Shown: positions 20,441-31,378, counted from the first letter of the stretch. The stretch is DNA of 64,000 bases from an uncultured Bacteroidota bacterium (GCA_902606555.1 CACLGQ010000002.1:1-64000), one strand, 5' to 3'. The notes: generated by a model from the letters alone, not told the origin. Numbers and translations: made by a program.

Positions 20441-22748
20441 GACTGTAAAGAAGAATTTCATCATCGTCGCCTTTAAATGTTATCAAATCTTGATTTTTAT
20501 CAAAACTAAATTCAAAATTTGAGGTTGAGTAAATCGGAAAACCTGAAACTATTCCTTTAGTATTGTATAAGTATGACTTTTTTTCATCAATATCCCTAAA
20601 ATGAAAATATGCATTATTAATTGAGCTGATAATATTTAAATCATCAAAGTTTCCAAATGGAATTTTAAAATCAGTGTTATTTATTGAAATATTTCCATTT
20701 GAAAGGAGTATTAAATTATTTTTATTTGAATGAATTATGTTTTTTTCGTCAGTTAGCTGCTTTGAAGAAATCTTACCATTTAGTTCAATTCTTACAAGTT
20801 GATTCATATCATTAATTGTAATAATTCCTCCATCATTTTCATATAAATGATTTGTGCTAGTTGTTAAATTCTCTGGTAATTTAATACGAATATTTCCTCT
20901 ACGATCTAAAATTAAAGGTTTATTATTTTTAGAGACAAGCAATAAATAATCTTTATTTGATATTCTTAAATGTTTTATTGGAAATTTGATATCTGATTTT
21001 AATTTATCTCTTTTAAAACCTTTTACTATATCAAGTTTAGAATCTAACATTTTTAATGATTTGCCATCTTGAATTACAAATCTGTAATTTCTATTATTAT
21101 CATAATCAAAAACTGATAAAAACTTTTCTGACGAGGATTTTTTATGACTTATTTTTTTTACCAGTTTTCCATTAATGTCTAAAACAAGAAACTCGTTTTC
21201 CGTTAAAAAGGAAAATTGTAATCGATTGTTCTTAAATAAATCAACTTGAAAAACATCACTTATTATTCTTGAGTCTAATTTCTTTTTCAAAATTTCTTCT
21301 CCACCCATGTCCAAAACAATCAAATTATAATCATTGTCCTGTAAAATGATATTTTTTTTACCTGACTTGTAGTTGTAAATAAATTTTGGATCAAAAATTA
21401 TTTCATTATTGATTTTTTTTGAGAAAATTAGCTTTAATTTTTTTTGAGTTTTAGTGTCAAACTTCGCTGTTGTAAAAATAGATTTAAAATTATTTTTACC
21501 ATTCAACTCATAATTTGTAAACCAATATGGGTATTCAACATTTTCATTAGAATTACCTAGATTTAATATTTCAAAAAATGTTGTTTTTTCTGGAATTGAT
21601 TTTAAGAAATTTAAAAAGTTTGGATTATTAATTATTAATGATCTGTTATTATAGTTAAGTAACATGTTTTGAATAACTGAAATATTATTTGAAAAAATTA
21701 CAGATTCATTTATTGCAGTAAAAAAATTATAATTACCTAAAAGATCAAATTCCAGAATATCAAATGAGGATAAGTTTATACTACTTGCATCAAAAATAGA
21801 TTGACCTCTATATTTTCTAATTAACTTTTTATCATTGAACGACTCATTTAAATTAGCTTCTTCAAAATTTAATATTAATAAACTTTCATCATCTATCGTG
21901 ATTAGTCCTAACTCATTAACATTTTTAAAAAAACTATTGAGTTTCTTTTCGCTTACACTCACTTTATTTTGATCATTATTAAAATTTTTTTCTATTGTCT
22001 CATATTGAAAGGCAAGCCGAATAAATTCGGAAAAATTATTCGGAACTAGTTTAAGAATTTTAGATTTTGATTTTTTTACATCTAATAGTAGATTTATGGG
22101 CCTATTATCATGCCTTTGAAATACACCTAGTATATTAATGTTATCATTTCCAACATCCAATTCATATTGAATCCATTTAGAATATTTTGAAATATCTTCT
22201 TTTTTAGAATTGAAATTTAATTCTACATATTTTTCTGAAATATTTATTGAAATATTTTCGGTTTTTAATTTGTTCGTTTTTTTGAATTTTTCATATTCAA
22301 CATTTTTTGAGAATGTTGCACCTCTAATAATATTTTCAATCAAAAGTTTTTCTTTAGAAAAAAACAAGTAGTTATCAATTTTTGATAAATAAAAATCATC
22401 TTTGAACAAATAAATATTTTGACCATTATAAGATAATGTATCACGAACAAGACTATCCTTGATTTTATAATCAAAATCCTGTTGAATTACTACGCTATTT
22501 AAATCATTTTTTCCAGTTTTATGGAAACTATAAACTAACTCACCTTTAGGTTCAAGTAGATCAATGTTTTCAAATTTTAGATTGAGTGATTTTTCAAGAA
22601 GATTAAGCTGCTTATAATCTATGTCTTGATAATCAATAACATTTAATACAACTAATGGATTGTCAGGAATTTTATCAATAATGCTAGTTGTGGTCTCTGT
22701 CTTTGAACAGGAAACAATTATAAAAAATAAAAGTAAATATTTTTTCAA
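20433..22748 (-). CDS. Large lipoprotein of unknown function
   Basis: I do not recognise a characterised family. The 771-residue protein begins with a lipoprotein signal (lipobox VSC, Cys14), so it is anchored in the envelope. The first half alternates helices and strands (DKIPDNPLVVLNVIDYQDID; SIPEKTTFFEILNLG). The second half (about 440-770) is strand-rich, with repeated units such as NDYNLIVLDMGGEEILKKKLD, ENEFLVLDINGKLVKKISHK and KPLILDRRGNIRIKLPEN, which look like blades of a beta-propeller. Genes of this type sit beside rnhB in other Flavobacteria as far as I recall, which suggests a conserved unknown. A scaffold or chaperone role in the outer membrane is only a guess. Confidence 0.7.
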   Translation of the reverse strand: MKKYLLLFFIIVSCSKTETTTSIIDKIPDNPLVVLNVIDYQDIDYKQLNLLEKSLNLKFENIDLLEPKGELVYSFHKTGKNDLNSVVIQQDFDYKIKDSLVRDTLSYNGQNIYLFKDDFYLSKIDNYLFFSKEKLLIENIIRGATFSKNVEYEKFKKTNKLKTENISINISEKYVELNFNSKKEDISKYSKWIQYELDVGNDNINILGVFQRHDNRPINLLLDVKKSKSKILKLVPNNFSEFIRLAFQYETIEKNFNNDQNKVSVSEKKLNSFFKNVNELGLITIDDESLLILNFEEANLNESFNDKKLIRKYRGQSIFDASSINLSSFDILEFDLLGNYNFFTAINESVIFSNNISVIQNMLLNYNNRSLIINNPNFLNFLKSIPEKTTFFEILNLGNSNENVEYPYWFTNYELNGKNNFKSIFTTAKFDTKTQKKLKLIFSKKINNEIIFDPKFIYNYKSGKKNIILQDNDYNLIVLDMGGEEILKKKLDSRIISDVFQVDLFKNNRLQFSFLTENEFLVLDINGKLVKKISHKKSSSEKFLSVFDYDNNRNYRFVIQDGKSLKMLDSKLDIVKGFKRDKLKSDIKFPIKHLRISNKDYLLLVSKNNKPLILDRRGNIRIKLPENLTTSTNHLYENDGGIITINDMNQLVRIELNGKISSKQLTDEKNIIHSNKNNLILLSNGNISINNTDFKIPFGNFDDLNIISSINNAYFHFRDIDEKKSYLYNTKGIVSGFPIYSTSNFEFSFDKNQDLITFKGDDDEILLYSLN

Positions 22749-22771
22749 AACTTAATTACAAAATTAAAAAA

Positions 22772-23368
22772 TCAAATTTTAATTTTTAGTTGTTTGTTTA
22801 TTAGATTAAAACTTTTTCTGTGATATCTTGAAATTCCATACTTTTTTATTGCAGTCTTGTGTTTAATTGTCCCATATCCTTTGTTATTAATCCAATCATA
22901 GTGTGGATAATCTTTATCAAATTTTACCATTAAATTATCCCTGTGAACTTTTGCTAATATTGATGCTGCGGCAATGCTTTGGTAAATAGCATCACCTTTA
23001 ATAATACACTTATAGTCAAATTTATTATTTGTTTTAAATTGGTTTCCATCAATTATTATGTAATCAGCTTTTTTAATAATTTTTGATATAGCCTTATTCA
23101 TTGCTAAAAATGTTGATTCAAGCACATTAATTGAGTCAATAATATTGTTAGATATATCAATGATTGAATAGTCTATTGCAATTGAAGTAATTTCTTTATA
23201 TAATTTTCTTCTATTTAACTCACTAAGCTTTTTAGAATCTTCAATAAGCTGATTGTTATAATTTTTTGGAAGAATTACCGCCGCTGCAGTGACAGGTCCA
23301 GCTAAACTACCACGACCAGCCTCATCCACCCCACAAATAAAAAACTTATTGTTAAATGCTTTTAACAT
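22772..23368 (-). CDS. rnhB: Ribonuclease HII
   Basis: RNase HII removes ribonucleotides and RNA from RNA-DNA hybrids. The 198-residue protein has the family signature GVDEAGRGSLAGPV (Asp15, Glu16), the central DGNQF with the third catalytic acid, and AASILAKVHRDNLM with the fourth Asp. The C-terminal NKGYGTIKHKTAIKKYGISRYHRKSF matches the family tail. It is followed on the same strand, after 23 nt, by the large lipoprotein gene. Confidence 0.96.
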   Translation of the reverse strand: MLKAFNNKFFICGVDEAGRGSLAGPVTAAAVILPKNYNNQLIEDSKKLSELNRRKLYKEITSIAIDYSIIDISNNIIDSINVLESTFLAMNKAISKIIKKADYIIIDGNQFKTNNKFDYKCIIKGDAIYQSIAAASILAKVHRDNLMVKFDKDYPHYDWINNKGYGTIKHKTAIKKYGISRYHRKSFNLINKQLKIKI

Positions 23369-23422
23369 ACACCCCCAATTTAACGTAATAATTATTTTAA
23401 ATCAATAACTTTAGAACAAAGA

Positions 23423-25330
23423 ATGAGGTATTTAATTATATTGTTTATTACAATTAGTTGCTTTGAGAATAATTCTCAGCAAACTGACCAGGGAAATAGC
23501 TCTAATGCGTTAGGGTTTTTTAATAAAGTCAAAGATAGCATGTCAATTGAGAATTTTCAATTTGATGTAAATAAGCTAAAATTTTTTGGAATTGATAATG
23601 ACACTATTTTGTTAGACACATCATTAAATATTAATAAGTATTATCAATTTAACTATCGTAAAAAAGACAACTTTGAACTTTTAAAATTTAACAATGTTGG
23701 TCAAGTATATAATAAACTTTCCTATGAATCAAATAGTAATTTACTACCTAAAATAGGTTACAACGCAAATGAAGAGCTTTTAATAGGTCAAGAGGATTAT
23801 AAATTCTATGATGTTGCATATCCACTTACTGAACTTTTTTTTAAAACTGTATATTCTCAAGGACAATTAACAGATGCATTATTTACAACTAATATTAATA
23901 AAAACACAAACTTTTTACTAGGTTTTAAAGCTTTAAGAAGCTTGGGAAAATATCAAAATAGTTTATCTGGGTTAAAGCAATTTCGGTTTGGGTTTTCCCT
24001 AATAAAAAATAATTTAGACTCAAAAATATTTTTTACTAGTCAAAAATTAGAAAAGCACGAAAATGGTGGCTTGAATGACACGTCATTGATTGATTTTGAG
24101 TCAGGTAACTCAGAATTTAAAGAAAGATCTAAATTGAATGTAAATTTTGAAGATGCAATAAATACCTATCAAACAAGAAGTTTTTATTTTACAAATAATT
24201 ATACATTACTTAACAAAAATCAAAATTATATTTCTATTATATATAATCTTAATTACGAAACAACAAATAATAAATATCAACAAGAACAAGCAAGTTACCT
24301 ATATGGCACACTAAGTTCAGGTTTAGATGAAATTAATGATCATTATAAGTTTAGATCACTCAAAAATGTTATTCAATTACAAACAAAATCTAGTTTTTTT
24401 GATCTGCTAATTTTTGGATATATAAATTATAATTACAATTTTTTTGAAATGAATCAGACTGAAGAAAAAATAACTGGTGAAAACTCAAGCCTTTTTTCTG
24501 GTTCTATTCAAAAAAATATTGGGAATATGAAGATAAATTTTGATATCACTCAAAAAATTAAAGGACAAAGAGTTGGTAATGAAATAGATTTTATTTTGGA
24601 ATCTGATTTTAAAAAAAAGTATAATTTTTTAATTAACTTAAATTTAAAACAATCACATCCAGGGCTTATCTATGACATATTTAGTAGTGATTATTCTAAT
24701 ATCAATTTTGAAAGAAAAAATAAATTGAAAGAAATTAAATCTCTATGCGTTAAATTTAATAATCAAAGTTTTGGGAAAATATCTTTTAGATACTTAAACA
24801 TAGTTAATCAATTCTACTTAACAGTCAATTCTGATATTCAGAATAAATTAACACCTATTGCGAATCAGTATTATGACAACATAGAGCTCTTAAAAGTTAA
24901 ATACAGCAAGGAGATAAAGTTTGGGAAGTTTTCATTAGATAATACAATATTATTTCAAAATGTTCATCAACAAGATCAAATAATAAATTTGCCAAAATTT
25001 ATAACAAGAAATACACTATATATATCTGAAAAAATTTTCAGAAACGTACTAGACATCCAAACTGGGTTTAGTTTAAAAATATTCTCTAAATTTTATGCTA
25101 ATGAATACAATCCTTTACTTTCAACTTTTCATATTCAATCCAAAAAAAAAATTGGAGGATATCCTCTGATAGATTTTTTTATTAACGCTAAAATCAGACA
25201 AACTAGAATTTTTGTTAAGGCAGAACATTTTAATTCCTCCATGTCATCTGGTAAGTTTTTATCAAGCCCAACAACCCCATACAGGGACAGTAGTATTCGA
25301 TTTGGATTAAAATGGAATTTATTTAACTAA
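23423..25330 (+). CDS. Putative outer-membrane porin (beta-barrel)
   Basis: This 635-residue protein starts with a hydrophobic signal (MRYLIILFITISCFENNSQQ). The body is made of alternating short amphipathic strands with aromatic ends and polar turns, with the C-terminal segment ending in RFGLKWNLFN, the usual closing strand of an outer-membrane barrel. It resembles the Bacteroidota putative porin family (Porin_10 type), whose gene often adjoins rnhB. Substrate or pore selectivity is unknown. The signal contains a possible lipobox (TISC), so lipidation cannot be excluded. The last 12 nt overlap the convergent gltD. Confidence 0.75.
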   Translation: MRYLIILFITISCFENNSQQTDQGNSSNALGFFNKVKDSMSIENFQFDVNKLKFFGIDNDTILLDTSLNINKYYQFNYRKKDNFELLKFNNVGQVYNKLSYESNSNLLPKIGYNANEELLIGQEDYKFYDVAYPLTELFFKTVYSQGQLTDALFTTNINKNTNFLLGFKALRSLGKYQNSLSGLKQFRFGFSLIKNNLDSKIFFTSQKLEKHENGGLNDTSLIDFESGNSEFKERSKLNVNFEDAINTYQTRSFYFTNNYTLLNKNQNYISIIYNLNYETTNNKYQQEQASYLYGTLSSGLDEINDHYKFRSLKNVIQLQTKSSFFDLLIFGYINYNYNFFEMNQTEEKITGENSSLFSGSIQKNIGNMKINFDITQKIKGQRVGNEIDFILESDFKKKYNFLINLNLKQSHPGLIYDIFSSDYSNINFERKNKLKEIKSLCVKFNNQSFGKISFRYLNIVNQFYLTVNSDIQNKLTPIANQYYDNIELLKVKYSKEIKFGKFSLDNTILFQNVHQQDQIINLPKFITRNTLYISEKIFRNVLDIQTGFSLKIFSKFYANEYNPLLSTFHIQSKKKIGGYPLIDFFINAKIRQTRIFVKAEHFNSSMSSGKFLSSPTTPYRDSSIRFGLKWNLFN

Positions 25331-26782
25331 AGGGAGGTCACCTTTTGTTTTAGAATGTAACTTTGAATTACCCATAAGTTCCTTATCGATTTTGTATGCA
25401 GCTTCTCTACCCTCAGAGATTGCCCAAACAATTAAAGATTGTCCTCTTCTAAGATCTCCAGCAGCAAAGACTTTTTTATGAGATGTCTTGTAGTTATTTG
25501 TCAAAGGTTTATCGGCAGAATCTAATTTTAAATTTAAATCATCAGCAATATTTTTTTCAGGACCAGTAAAACCTAATGCAAGTAAAACCATGTCACAGGG
25601 CCAAATCTTTTCAGAGTTTTCAATTTCAACTAATTTAGGTCTATTATTCGTTTTTTTATCCCATTTAACTTCAACTGTTTTTAAACCAGTTAATTGACCT
25701 TTATCGTTTGCGATAAATTCTTTTGTTAAAATTGACCATTCGCGTTTAATACCTTCTTCATGTGAAGAAGTACTTTTAAGTGTAAAAGGCCAATATGGCC
25801 ACGGATTTTCATGAGACCTGTCTTTTGGAGGCTTTGGTAAAATTTCAAAATTAACAACAGATTTCGCGCCTTGTCTATTGGAGGTACCAATACAATCCGA
25901 TCCTGTATCACCACCACCAATTACAATGACATTTTTACCACGGGCATCTAATTCAGGAATAACTTTCTTTAATCCATCTACAATTTCATTTTGGTTTTTT
26001 AAGAAATCCATGGCTTGAACTACTCCAGACGAATTGTGCCCAGGAATTGGTAAACTCCTTTTTATTGTTGCGCCACCGCATAGTAGTACTATATCATTGT
26101 CATCCTTGAGCTTATTTATCTCGATATCTTTACCAATTTCTGTTGATGTTTTAAATTTTACACCTTCTTCAATCATTAAATTTACCCTTCTATCAATAAT
26201 TGATTTTTCAAGCTTGAAGTCTGGAATACCATATCTCAACAATCCTCCAATTTTTGGGTCCCTTTCATAAACTGTAACAGAATGACCAGCAGTGTTTAAC
26301 TGTTGAGCAGCGGCTAATCCAGCAGGACCTGATCCTACAATAGCTATTTTTTTTCCTGTTCTATTTTGTGGAACATTTGGTTTGATCCAACCCTCACTGA
26401 AGCCTCTTTCAACAATATATTTTTCAATCATTTCTATTGATACGGGTGGACTTATCAGTCCAAGAACACAGGCTGCTTCACATGGTGCAGGACACAACCT
26501 CCCTGTAAATTCAGGAAAATTATTTGTTGAATGTAAAATTTCAAGTGCCTCTCTCCAATTTTTATTATGAACTGCATCATTAAATTCAGGAATTAGATTT
26601 CCAAGTGGACACCCACTATGGCAAAATGGAACTCCACAGTCCATACACCTTGACCCTTGTTTTACAAGTTCGTCATCGTCTGGTTTAATTGTAAATTCTT
26701 TAAAATTTTTGATTCTCTTATATACTGGAATATTCTTTTCAACAGTCCTGTCATAATCTAAAAAACCTCTTAACTTTCCCAT
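25319..26782 (-). CDS. gltD: Glutamate synthase small subunit
   Basis: GltD carries NADPH electrons through FAD and Fe-S clusters to GltB. The 487-residue protein has N-terminal cluster cysteines 46, 49, 54 and 58 (CMDCGVPFCHSGC) and 97, 101 and 105 (CPAPCEAAC), an FAD-binding GSGPAGLAAAQQL motif near 150, an NADPH-binding GGGDTGSDC motif and a C-terminal FAD-contact region AAGDLRRGQSLIVWAISEGR. The start codon overlaps the gltB stop (TAATG), so the subunits are translationally coupled. Confidence 0.97.
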   Translation of the reverse strand: MGKLRGFLDYDRTVEKNIPVYKRIKNFKEFTIKPDDDELVKQGSRCMDCGVPFCHSGCPLGNLIPEFNDAVHNKNWREALEILHSTNNFPEFTGRLCPAPCEAACVLGLISPPVSIEMIEKYIVERGFSEGWIKPNVPQNRTGKKIAIVGSGPAGLAAAQQLNTAGHSVTVYERDPKIGGLLRYGIPDFKLEKSIIDRRVNLMIEEGVKFKTSTEIGKDIEINKLKDDNDIVLLCGGATIKRSLPIPGHNSSGVVQAMDFLKNQNEIVDGLKKVIPELDARGKNVIVIGGGDTGSDCIGTSNRQGAKSVVNFEILPKPPKDRSHENPWPYWPFTLKSTSSHEEGIKREWSILTKEFIANDKGQLTGLKTVEVKWDKKTNNRPKLVEIENSEKIWPCDMVLLALGFTGPEKNIADDLNLKLDSADKPLTNNYKTSHKKVFAAGDLRRGQSLIVWAISEGREAAYKIDKELMGNSKLHSKTKGDLPLVK

Positions 26783-29700
26783 TAGTTAATTATTTGTTCA
26801 ATATTTTTATTGGCAAGTTTTTCTAAAGCTAATTTATATTCTGTAGGCATTATTTTTACAAATAATTTTTTGTGAAAATCCCAACTCGTAATTATCTTTT
26901 CGGCTAATAAGCTTTGTGTATGTGTGTAATGATTTTGTACTAAGTTTTTTACGATATCAAAATCTTGATCCTTAAGTTTTTCAATCTCAATACTTTCCAT
27001 ATTAAAATTTCTTTTATCAAGAGACTTAGAATTATGATAAATATATGCTATTCCACCACTCATACCAGCAGCAAAATTTCTTCCAATTTTTCCTAATATT
27101 ATGGCAATACCACCTGTCATATACTCACAGCCGTGATCGCCGATACCCTCAACTACTGCACTTGCACCAGAATTCCTAACACAAAATCTTTCTCCGGCTA
27201 TTCCATTGATATAGGCTTCACCAGATGTTGCGCCATAAAGTGCAACATTTCCTGTAATTACATTTTTATGTGATTCAAATGTTGCTTTTCTGGGTTTTCT
27301 TACAATTATTGTTGCACCTGAAAGGCCCTTTCCAAAATAATCATTAGTGTTTCCATCAATAATCATTTTTAAGCCTTTAACAGAGAACGCTCCGAAACTT
27401 TGACCAGCAGATCCATTAAATTTTAATTCTAAAGTATTATTGGGTAGAGCTTTCGATCCATATTTTTTTGAAATTTCATTACTTAAAATTGCTCCAACAG
27501 TTCTATTTGTATTCCTAATTTGAAAGCTTAATGACATCTTAATTTTCTTTTCAATTGCTAGTTTAGCTTTCTTTAAAATTTTGAAATCTAAAACATCATC
27601 TAAGTTATGATTTTGTTTTTCGGTATTTCTTAGAGTTGTATTTTGATCAACTTTTGGCTTGTATAAAATTTTTGAAAGATCAATACCTTTTATCTTGTAA
27701 TAATTTAATGCATCTTTAGTGTCTAATTTTTCACTTTTACCAACCATTTCATCTACTGTCCTAAATCCTAGGTTAGCCATAATCTCTCTAAGTTCTTGAG
27801 CAACAAAGTACATGTAATTAATTACATGTTCTGGTTTACCTTTAAAATTTTTCCTAAGTTGAGGGTCTGTAGTTGCAATTCCAACTGGACACGTGTTAAG
27901 GTGACATGCTCTCATCATTATACATCCAGATGCTACAAGAGGAGCAGTTGAGAATCCAAACTCTTCCGCACCTAAAAGTGCAGCTATGGCGACATCTCTT
28001 CCAGTTTTGAGCTGTCCATCACATTCAACAACTACACGACTTCTCAAATTATTTAAAACTAGTGTTTGTTGCGCCTCAGCAATCCCAAGTTCCCAAGGTA
28101 ATCCAGCATGTTTTAGTGAGGTGAGTGGTGATGCCCCAGTCCCGCCATCAAAGCCTGAAATAAGTATTACATCAGCTTTTGCTTTGGCAACACCAGCAGC
28201 AATGGTTCCCACACCTACCTCAGAAACAAGTTTTACATTTATTCTAGCATTTCTGTTAGCATTTTTTAAATCATATATAAGTTGAGCAAGATCCTCAATT
28301 GAGTAAATATCATGATGGGGGGGTGGTGAAATTAATCCAACATAGGGAGTTGAGTTCCTGACTTTAGCAATCATCGGATTAACTTTTGGACCAGGTAATT
28401 GACCACCCTCACCAGGCTTAGCACCTTGAGCCATTTTTATTTGAATTTCATTAGCATTTGTTAGATAGTGGGAGCTGACACCAAATCTGCCTGAAGCAAC
28501 TTGTTTAATTGAACTGTTTTTGAAATCACCTTTACTATCAACTTTGAATCTTTTTGGGTCTTCTCCGCCTTCACCAGAGTTACTTTTTCCACCAATTCTA
28601 TTCATTGCTATTGCTAGATTTTCGTGTGCTTCCTTACTTAACGATCCATAGGACATAGCACCAGTTTTAAATCTTTTTACAATTTCAGTCCAGGGTTCAA
28701 CTTCGTCAATAGGTATTGGATCAAACTCAGAGAATTTCATCAGGCCTCTGAGTGTCATAAACTGTTCATTCTGTTTGTTTATATGATCTGAATAAATTTT
28801 AAAAGTATCATAACTCTCTTCTCTAACAGATTGTTGAAGTTTAGAAATTGTGAGTGGATTTAACATATGAGCCTCACCATTTCTTCTCCATTTATACTCA
28901 CCACCAAATTGGACTGAACTTAGTTTACTTTCAGAATTAAAGGCTTTTTTAATTCTTGTTGCTATTTCTTTCTCTAATACATACAAACCAACTCCCTCGA
29001 TCCTAGATTGGGTATTTTTGAAATATTTATTTACGAATTTTTGTCTGAGACCTAAAGCTTCAAATATTTGAGCGCCTCTGTAGGAGTGTAGGGTTGAGAT
29101 GCCAATCTTATTCATCACTTTTAAAATTCCTTTAGCGATAGCAGTATTATAGTTTTCAATAGATTTACTCAAATTATCTAGTATTCCTATCTTGTGATGA
29201 TAAGAAATTATTTCATTAACTAAATATGGATTTATAGCACTAGCACCATAACCAAATAACATTGAAAAGTGGTGAGGTTCTCTGGGTTCTGCAGATTCAA
29301 TAACAATACCAAATTTTGATCTCTTATTTCTATTGATCATAGAGTGATGAACATATGAACAAGCTAGTAGCATAGGTATGGGTGCTAATTTTTTGTTAAC
29401 ATTCCTGTCACTGATTATTATAATGTTGTGCCCAGAATCAACTTTTGATTCAACCTTGTTTACTAACTTATCCAAAGCTTCCTCTAGCCCATTATGACCC
29501 TTAGATAACTTATATAAAGCCTTGATGGATACGGCCTTAAAGTTCTTGTGTTTAATGTATTTTATTTTATCTAAATCTTCATTAGATATTATCGGATTAT
29601 TAATTTTTAACTTTTTTGCATGATCAGGTACTAGGTCAAAAATATTGTAATCACTTCCAATAGTCAGACTTGTGTCTGTAACAATTTCTTCACGTATACC

Positions 29701-31278
29701 ATCAAGAGGGGGATTAGTAACTTGAGCAAATAACTGTTTAAAATAATTGTAAATAAGTTGAGGTCTTTTTGAGAGAACAGCTAATGGAGTATCAGTCCCC
29801 ATTGATCCAATAGATTCTTTTCCTTTTTTACACATGGGGATAATGATGGTATTAAAATCTTCTTTTGTATATCCAAAAATTTTCAAACGGGTTTCAAATC
29901 CAATCTTCTCATCCGGGGTTCTATTTCCAGTGTACGAAACTTCTCTAAGTCGTAAAATATTTTCATTAATCCATTTTCTGTATGGATTTTTGTTAACAAT
30001 ATCATTTTTAATTTCTTCATCCTCAATTATCCTCCCTGCGTTCATATCAACAAGAAACATTCTTCCTGGTTCAAGTCTACCATGTTTCTCAATGTTTTCT
30101 GGTTTAATATCAATAACTCCAGTTTCTGACGACATAACAACATAACCATCTTTGGTAACGGTGTATCTGGATGGTCTTAATCCATTACGATCAAGTAGAG
30201 CTCCTATATACTTACCGTCTGTAAATGGTATGGAAGCTGGTCCATCCCAAGGTTCCATTAAACAACCATTAAATTCATAAAACGCTTTTTTAGAATCACT
30301 CATAGATTTATGTTTTTCCCAAGCCTCAGGAACTAAAATCATCATTATTTCAGGTAAAGATCTTCCAGTCATTAATAATAGTTCAACTACCATATCCATT
30401 GATGCAGAATCAGATTTTCCTGAAAGAATTATAGGAAAAATTTTTTCTAAAAATTCATCATCGATCAAATCAGATTTGATTAGTTCCTCTCTTGCTGCCA
30501 TCCTGCTAACATTTCCACGTAAAGTATTAATTTCACCATTGTGGCACATGTATCTAAATGGTTGAGCTAAATCCCAAGTGGGAAATGTATTTGTTGAGAA
30601 TCTCTGGTGTACTAATGCTAATCTTGTTACAAGTAATGGATTTATTAAATCCAAGTAAAATCGCTGAATATCTTCAGGGATTAAAAGTCCTTTATATATT
30701 ATTGTTCTTGTATGTAAGCTTGAAAAATAAAAATAATTTTTTTGAGACAGTGATGAGTTATAAATTATATTTTCAGAGACTTTTCTTGCTAAATATAATT
30801 TTAAATTGAACTCTTCCTCAGATTGATTTATAGATTCTTTTGCGATAAAAACTTGTTTAATTGCTGGCTGAGACATTGCTGCTATAGAGCCTACAACCTT
30901 TGAGTGAATTGGAACATCTCTCCATCCAAGTATTTTAAGTCCTTGTTTTGCAATTTCTTTTTCGAAAATATCTTGGGCATATTTCAACTGATTTAATCTT
31001 TGTGGAAGAAAAAGCATACCTACGGCATAGTGTTGAGGATCGGGAATTTCAAAATTACATTCTTTTGAAAAAAATTCGTGAGGGATTTCTATTAATATAC
31101 CAGCACCATCACCAGTTCTTCCGTCTGAGCTAACAGCACCTCTGTGCTCTAAACATGTGAGTATATTAAGAGCTCTATGAATAATATCATTTGTTTTTTC
31201 ACCATTAAGACTGCAAATAAATCCAGCCCCACAGTTCTCGTGTTCAAAAAGTGGACTATACAAACCTTGTTCTTTCAT
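26782..31278 (-). CDS. gltB: Glutamate synthase large subunit
   Basis: GltB makes glutamate from glutamine and 2-oxoglutarate. At 1498 residues it has the full domain order: class II glutamine amidotransferase with nucleophile Cys16 (HENCGAGF; a 15-residue propeptide must be removed), central domain, FMN-binding synthase domain (SGFDGGTGASPLTSLKHAG), the 3Fe-4S motif CHLNTCPVGIATTDPQLRKNF and the C-terminal GxGxG beta-helix. Nothing is missing. With gltD it forms a two-gene operon, and it is divergent from nhaD across 174 nt that contain inverted repeats. Confidence 0.97.
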   Translation of the reverse strand: MKEQGLYSPLFEHENCGAGFICSLNGEKTNDIIHRALNILTCLEHRGAVSSDGRTGDGAGILIEIPHEFFSKECNFEIPDPQHYAVGMLFLPQRLNQLKYAQDIFEKEIAKQGLKILGWRDVPIHSKVVGSIAAMSQPAIKQVFIAKESINQSEEEFNLKLYLARKVSENIIYNSSLSQKNYFYFSSLHTRTIIYKGLLIPEDIQRFYLDLINPLLVTRLALVHQRFSTNTFPTWDLAQPFRYMCHNGEINTLRGNVSRMAAREELIKSDLIDDEFLEKIFPIILSGKSDSASMDMVVELLLMTGRSLPEIMMILVPEAWEKHKSMSDSKKAFYEFNGCLMEPWDGPASIPFTDGKYIGALLDRNGLRPSRYTVTKDGYVVMSSETGVIDIKPENIEKHGRLEPGRMFLVDMNAGRIIEDEEIKNDIVNKNPYRKWINENILRLREVSYTGNRTPDEKIGFETRLKIFGYTKEDFNTIIIPMCKKGKESIGSMGTDTPLAVLSKRPQLIYNYFKQLFAQVTNPPLDGIREEIVTDTSLTIGSDYNIFDLVPDHAKKLKINNPIISNEDLDKIKYIKHKNFKAVSIKALYKLSKGHNGLEEALDKLVNKVESKVDSGHNIIIISDRNVNKKLAPIPMLLACSYVHHSMINRNKRSKFGIVIESAEPREPHHFSMLFGYGASAINPYLVNEIISYHHKIGILDNLSKSIENYNTAIAKGILKVMNKIGISTLHSYRGAQIFEALGLRQKFVNKYFKNTQSRIEGVGLYVLEKEIATRIKKAFNSESKLSSVQFGGEYKWRRNGEAHMLNPLTISKLQQSVREESYDTFKIYSDHINKQNEQFMTLRGLMKFSEFDPIPIDEVEPWTEIVKRFKTGAMSYGSLSKEAHENLAIAMNRIGGKSNSGEGGEDPKRFKVDSKGDFKNSSIKQVASGRFGVSSHYLTNANEIQIKMAQGAKPGEGGQLPGPKVNPMIAKVRNSTPYVGLISPPPHHDIYSIEDLAQLIYDLKNANRNARINVKLVSEVGVGTIAAGVAKAKADVILISGFDGGTGASPLTSLKHAGLPWELGIAEAQQTLVLNNLRSRVVVECDGQLKTGRDVAIAALLGAEEFGFSTAPLVASGCIMMRACHLNTCPVGIATTDPQLRKNFKGKPEHVINYMYFVAQELREIMANLGFRTVDEMVGKSEKLDTKDALNYYKIKGIDLSKILYKPKVDQNTTLRNTEKQNHNLDDVLDFKILKKAKLAIEKKIKMSLSFQIRNTNRTVGAILSNEISKKYGSKALPNNTLELKFNGSAGQSFGAFSVKGLKMIIDGNTNDYFGKGLSGATIIVRKPRKATFESHKNVITGNVALYGATSGEAYINGIAGERFCVRNSGASAVVEGIGDHGCEYMTGGIAIILGKIGRNFAAGMSGGIAYIYHNSKSLDKRNFNMESIEIEKLKDQDFDIVKNLVQNHYTHTQSLLAEKIITSWDFHKKLFVKIMPTEYKLALEKLANKNIEQIIN

Positions 31279-31357
31279 AAAAAATTAATGGTGGAATTCA
31301 CCAATTTATGAAAAGAATTACCAAAATTCATACCGTTTAATACTTATTTTAATTTTT

Positions 31358-31378
31358 AAACTTATTAATATTAAGTTT
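31358..31378. promoter_or_regulatory. Inverted repeat in the gltB-nhaD divergent region
   Basis: AAACTTA (31358-31364) and TAAGTTT (31372-31378) form perfect 7-nt arms around a 7-nt centre. A second, shorter repeat TGGTG/CACCA lies at 31289-31303 in the gltB 5' leader. Either could be an operator for the divergent promoters. In AT-rich DNA the first could be chance. Confidence 0.3.
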
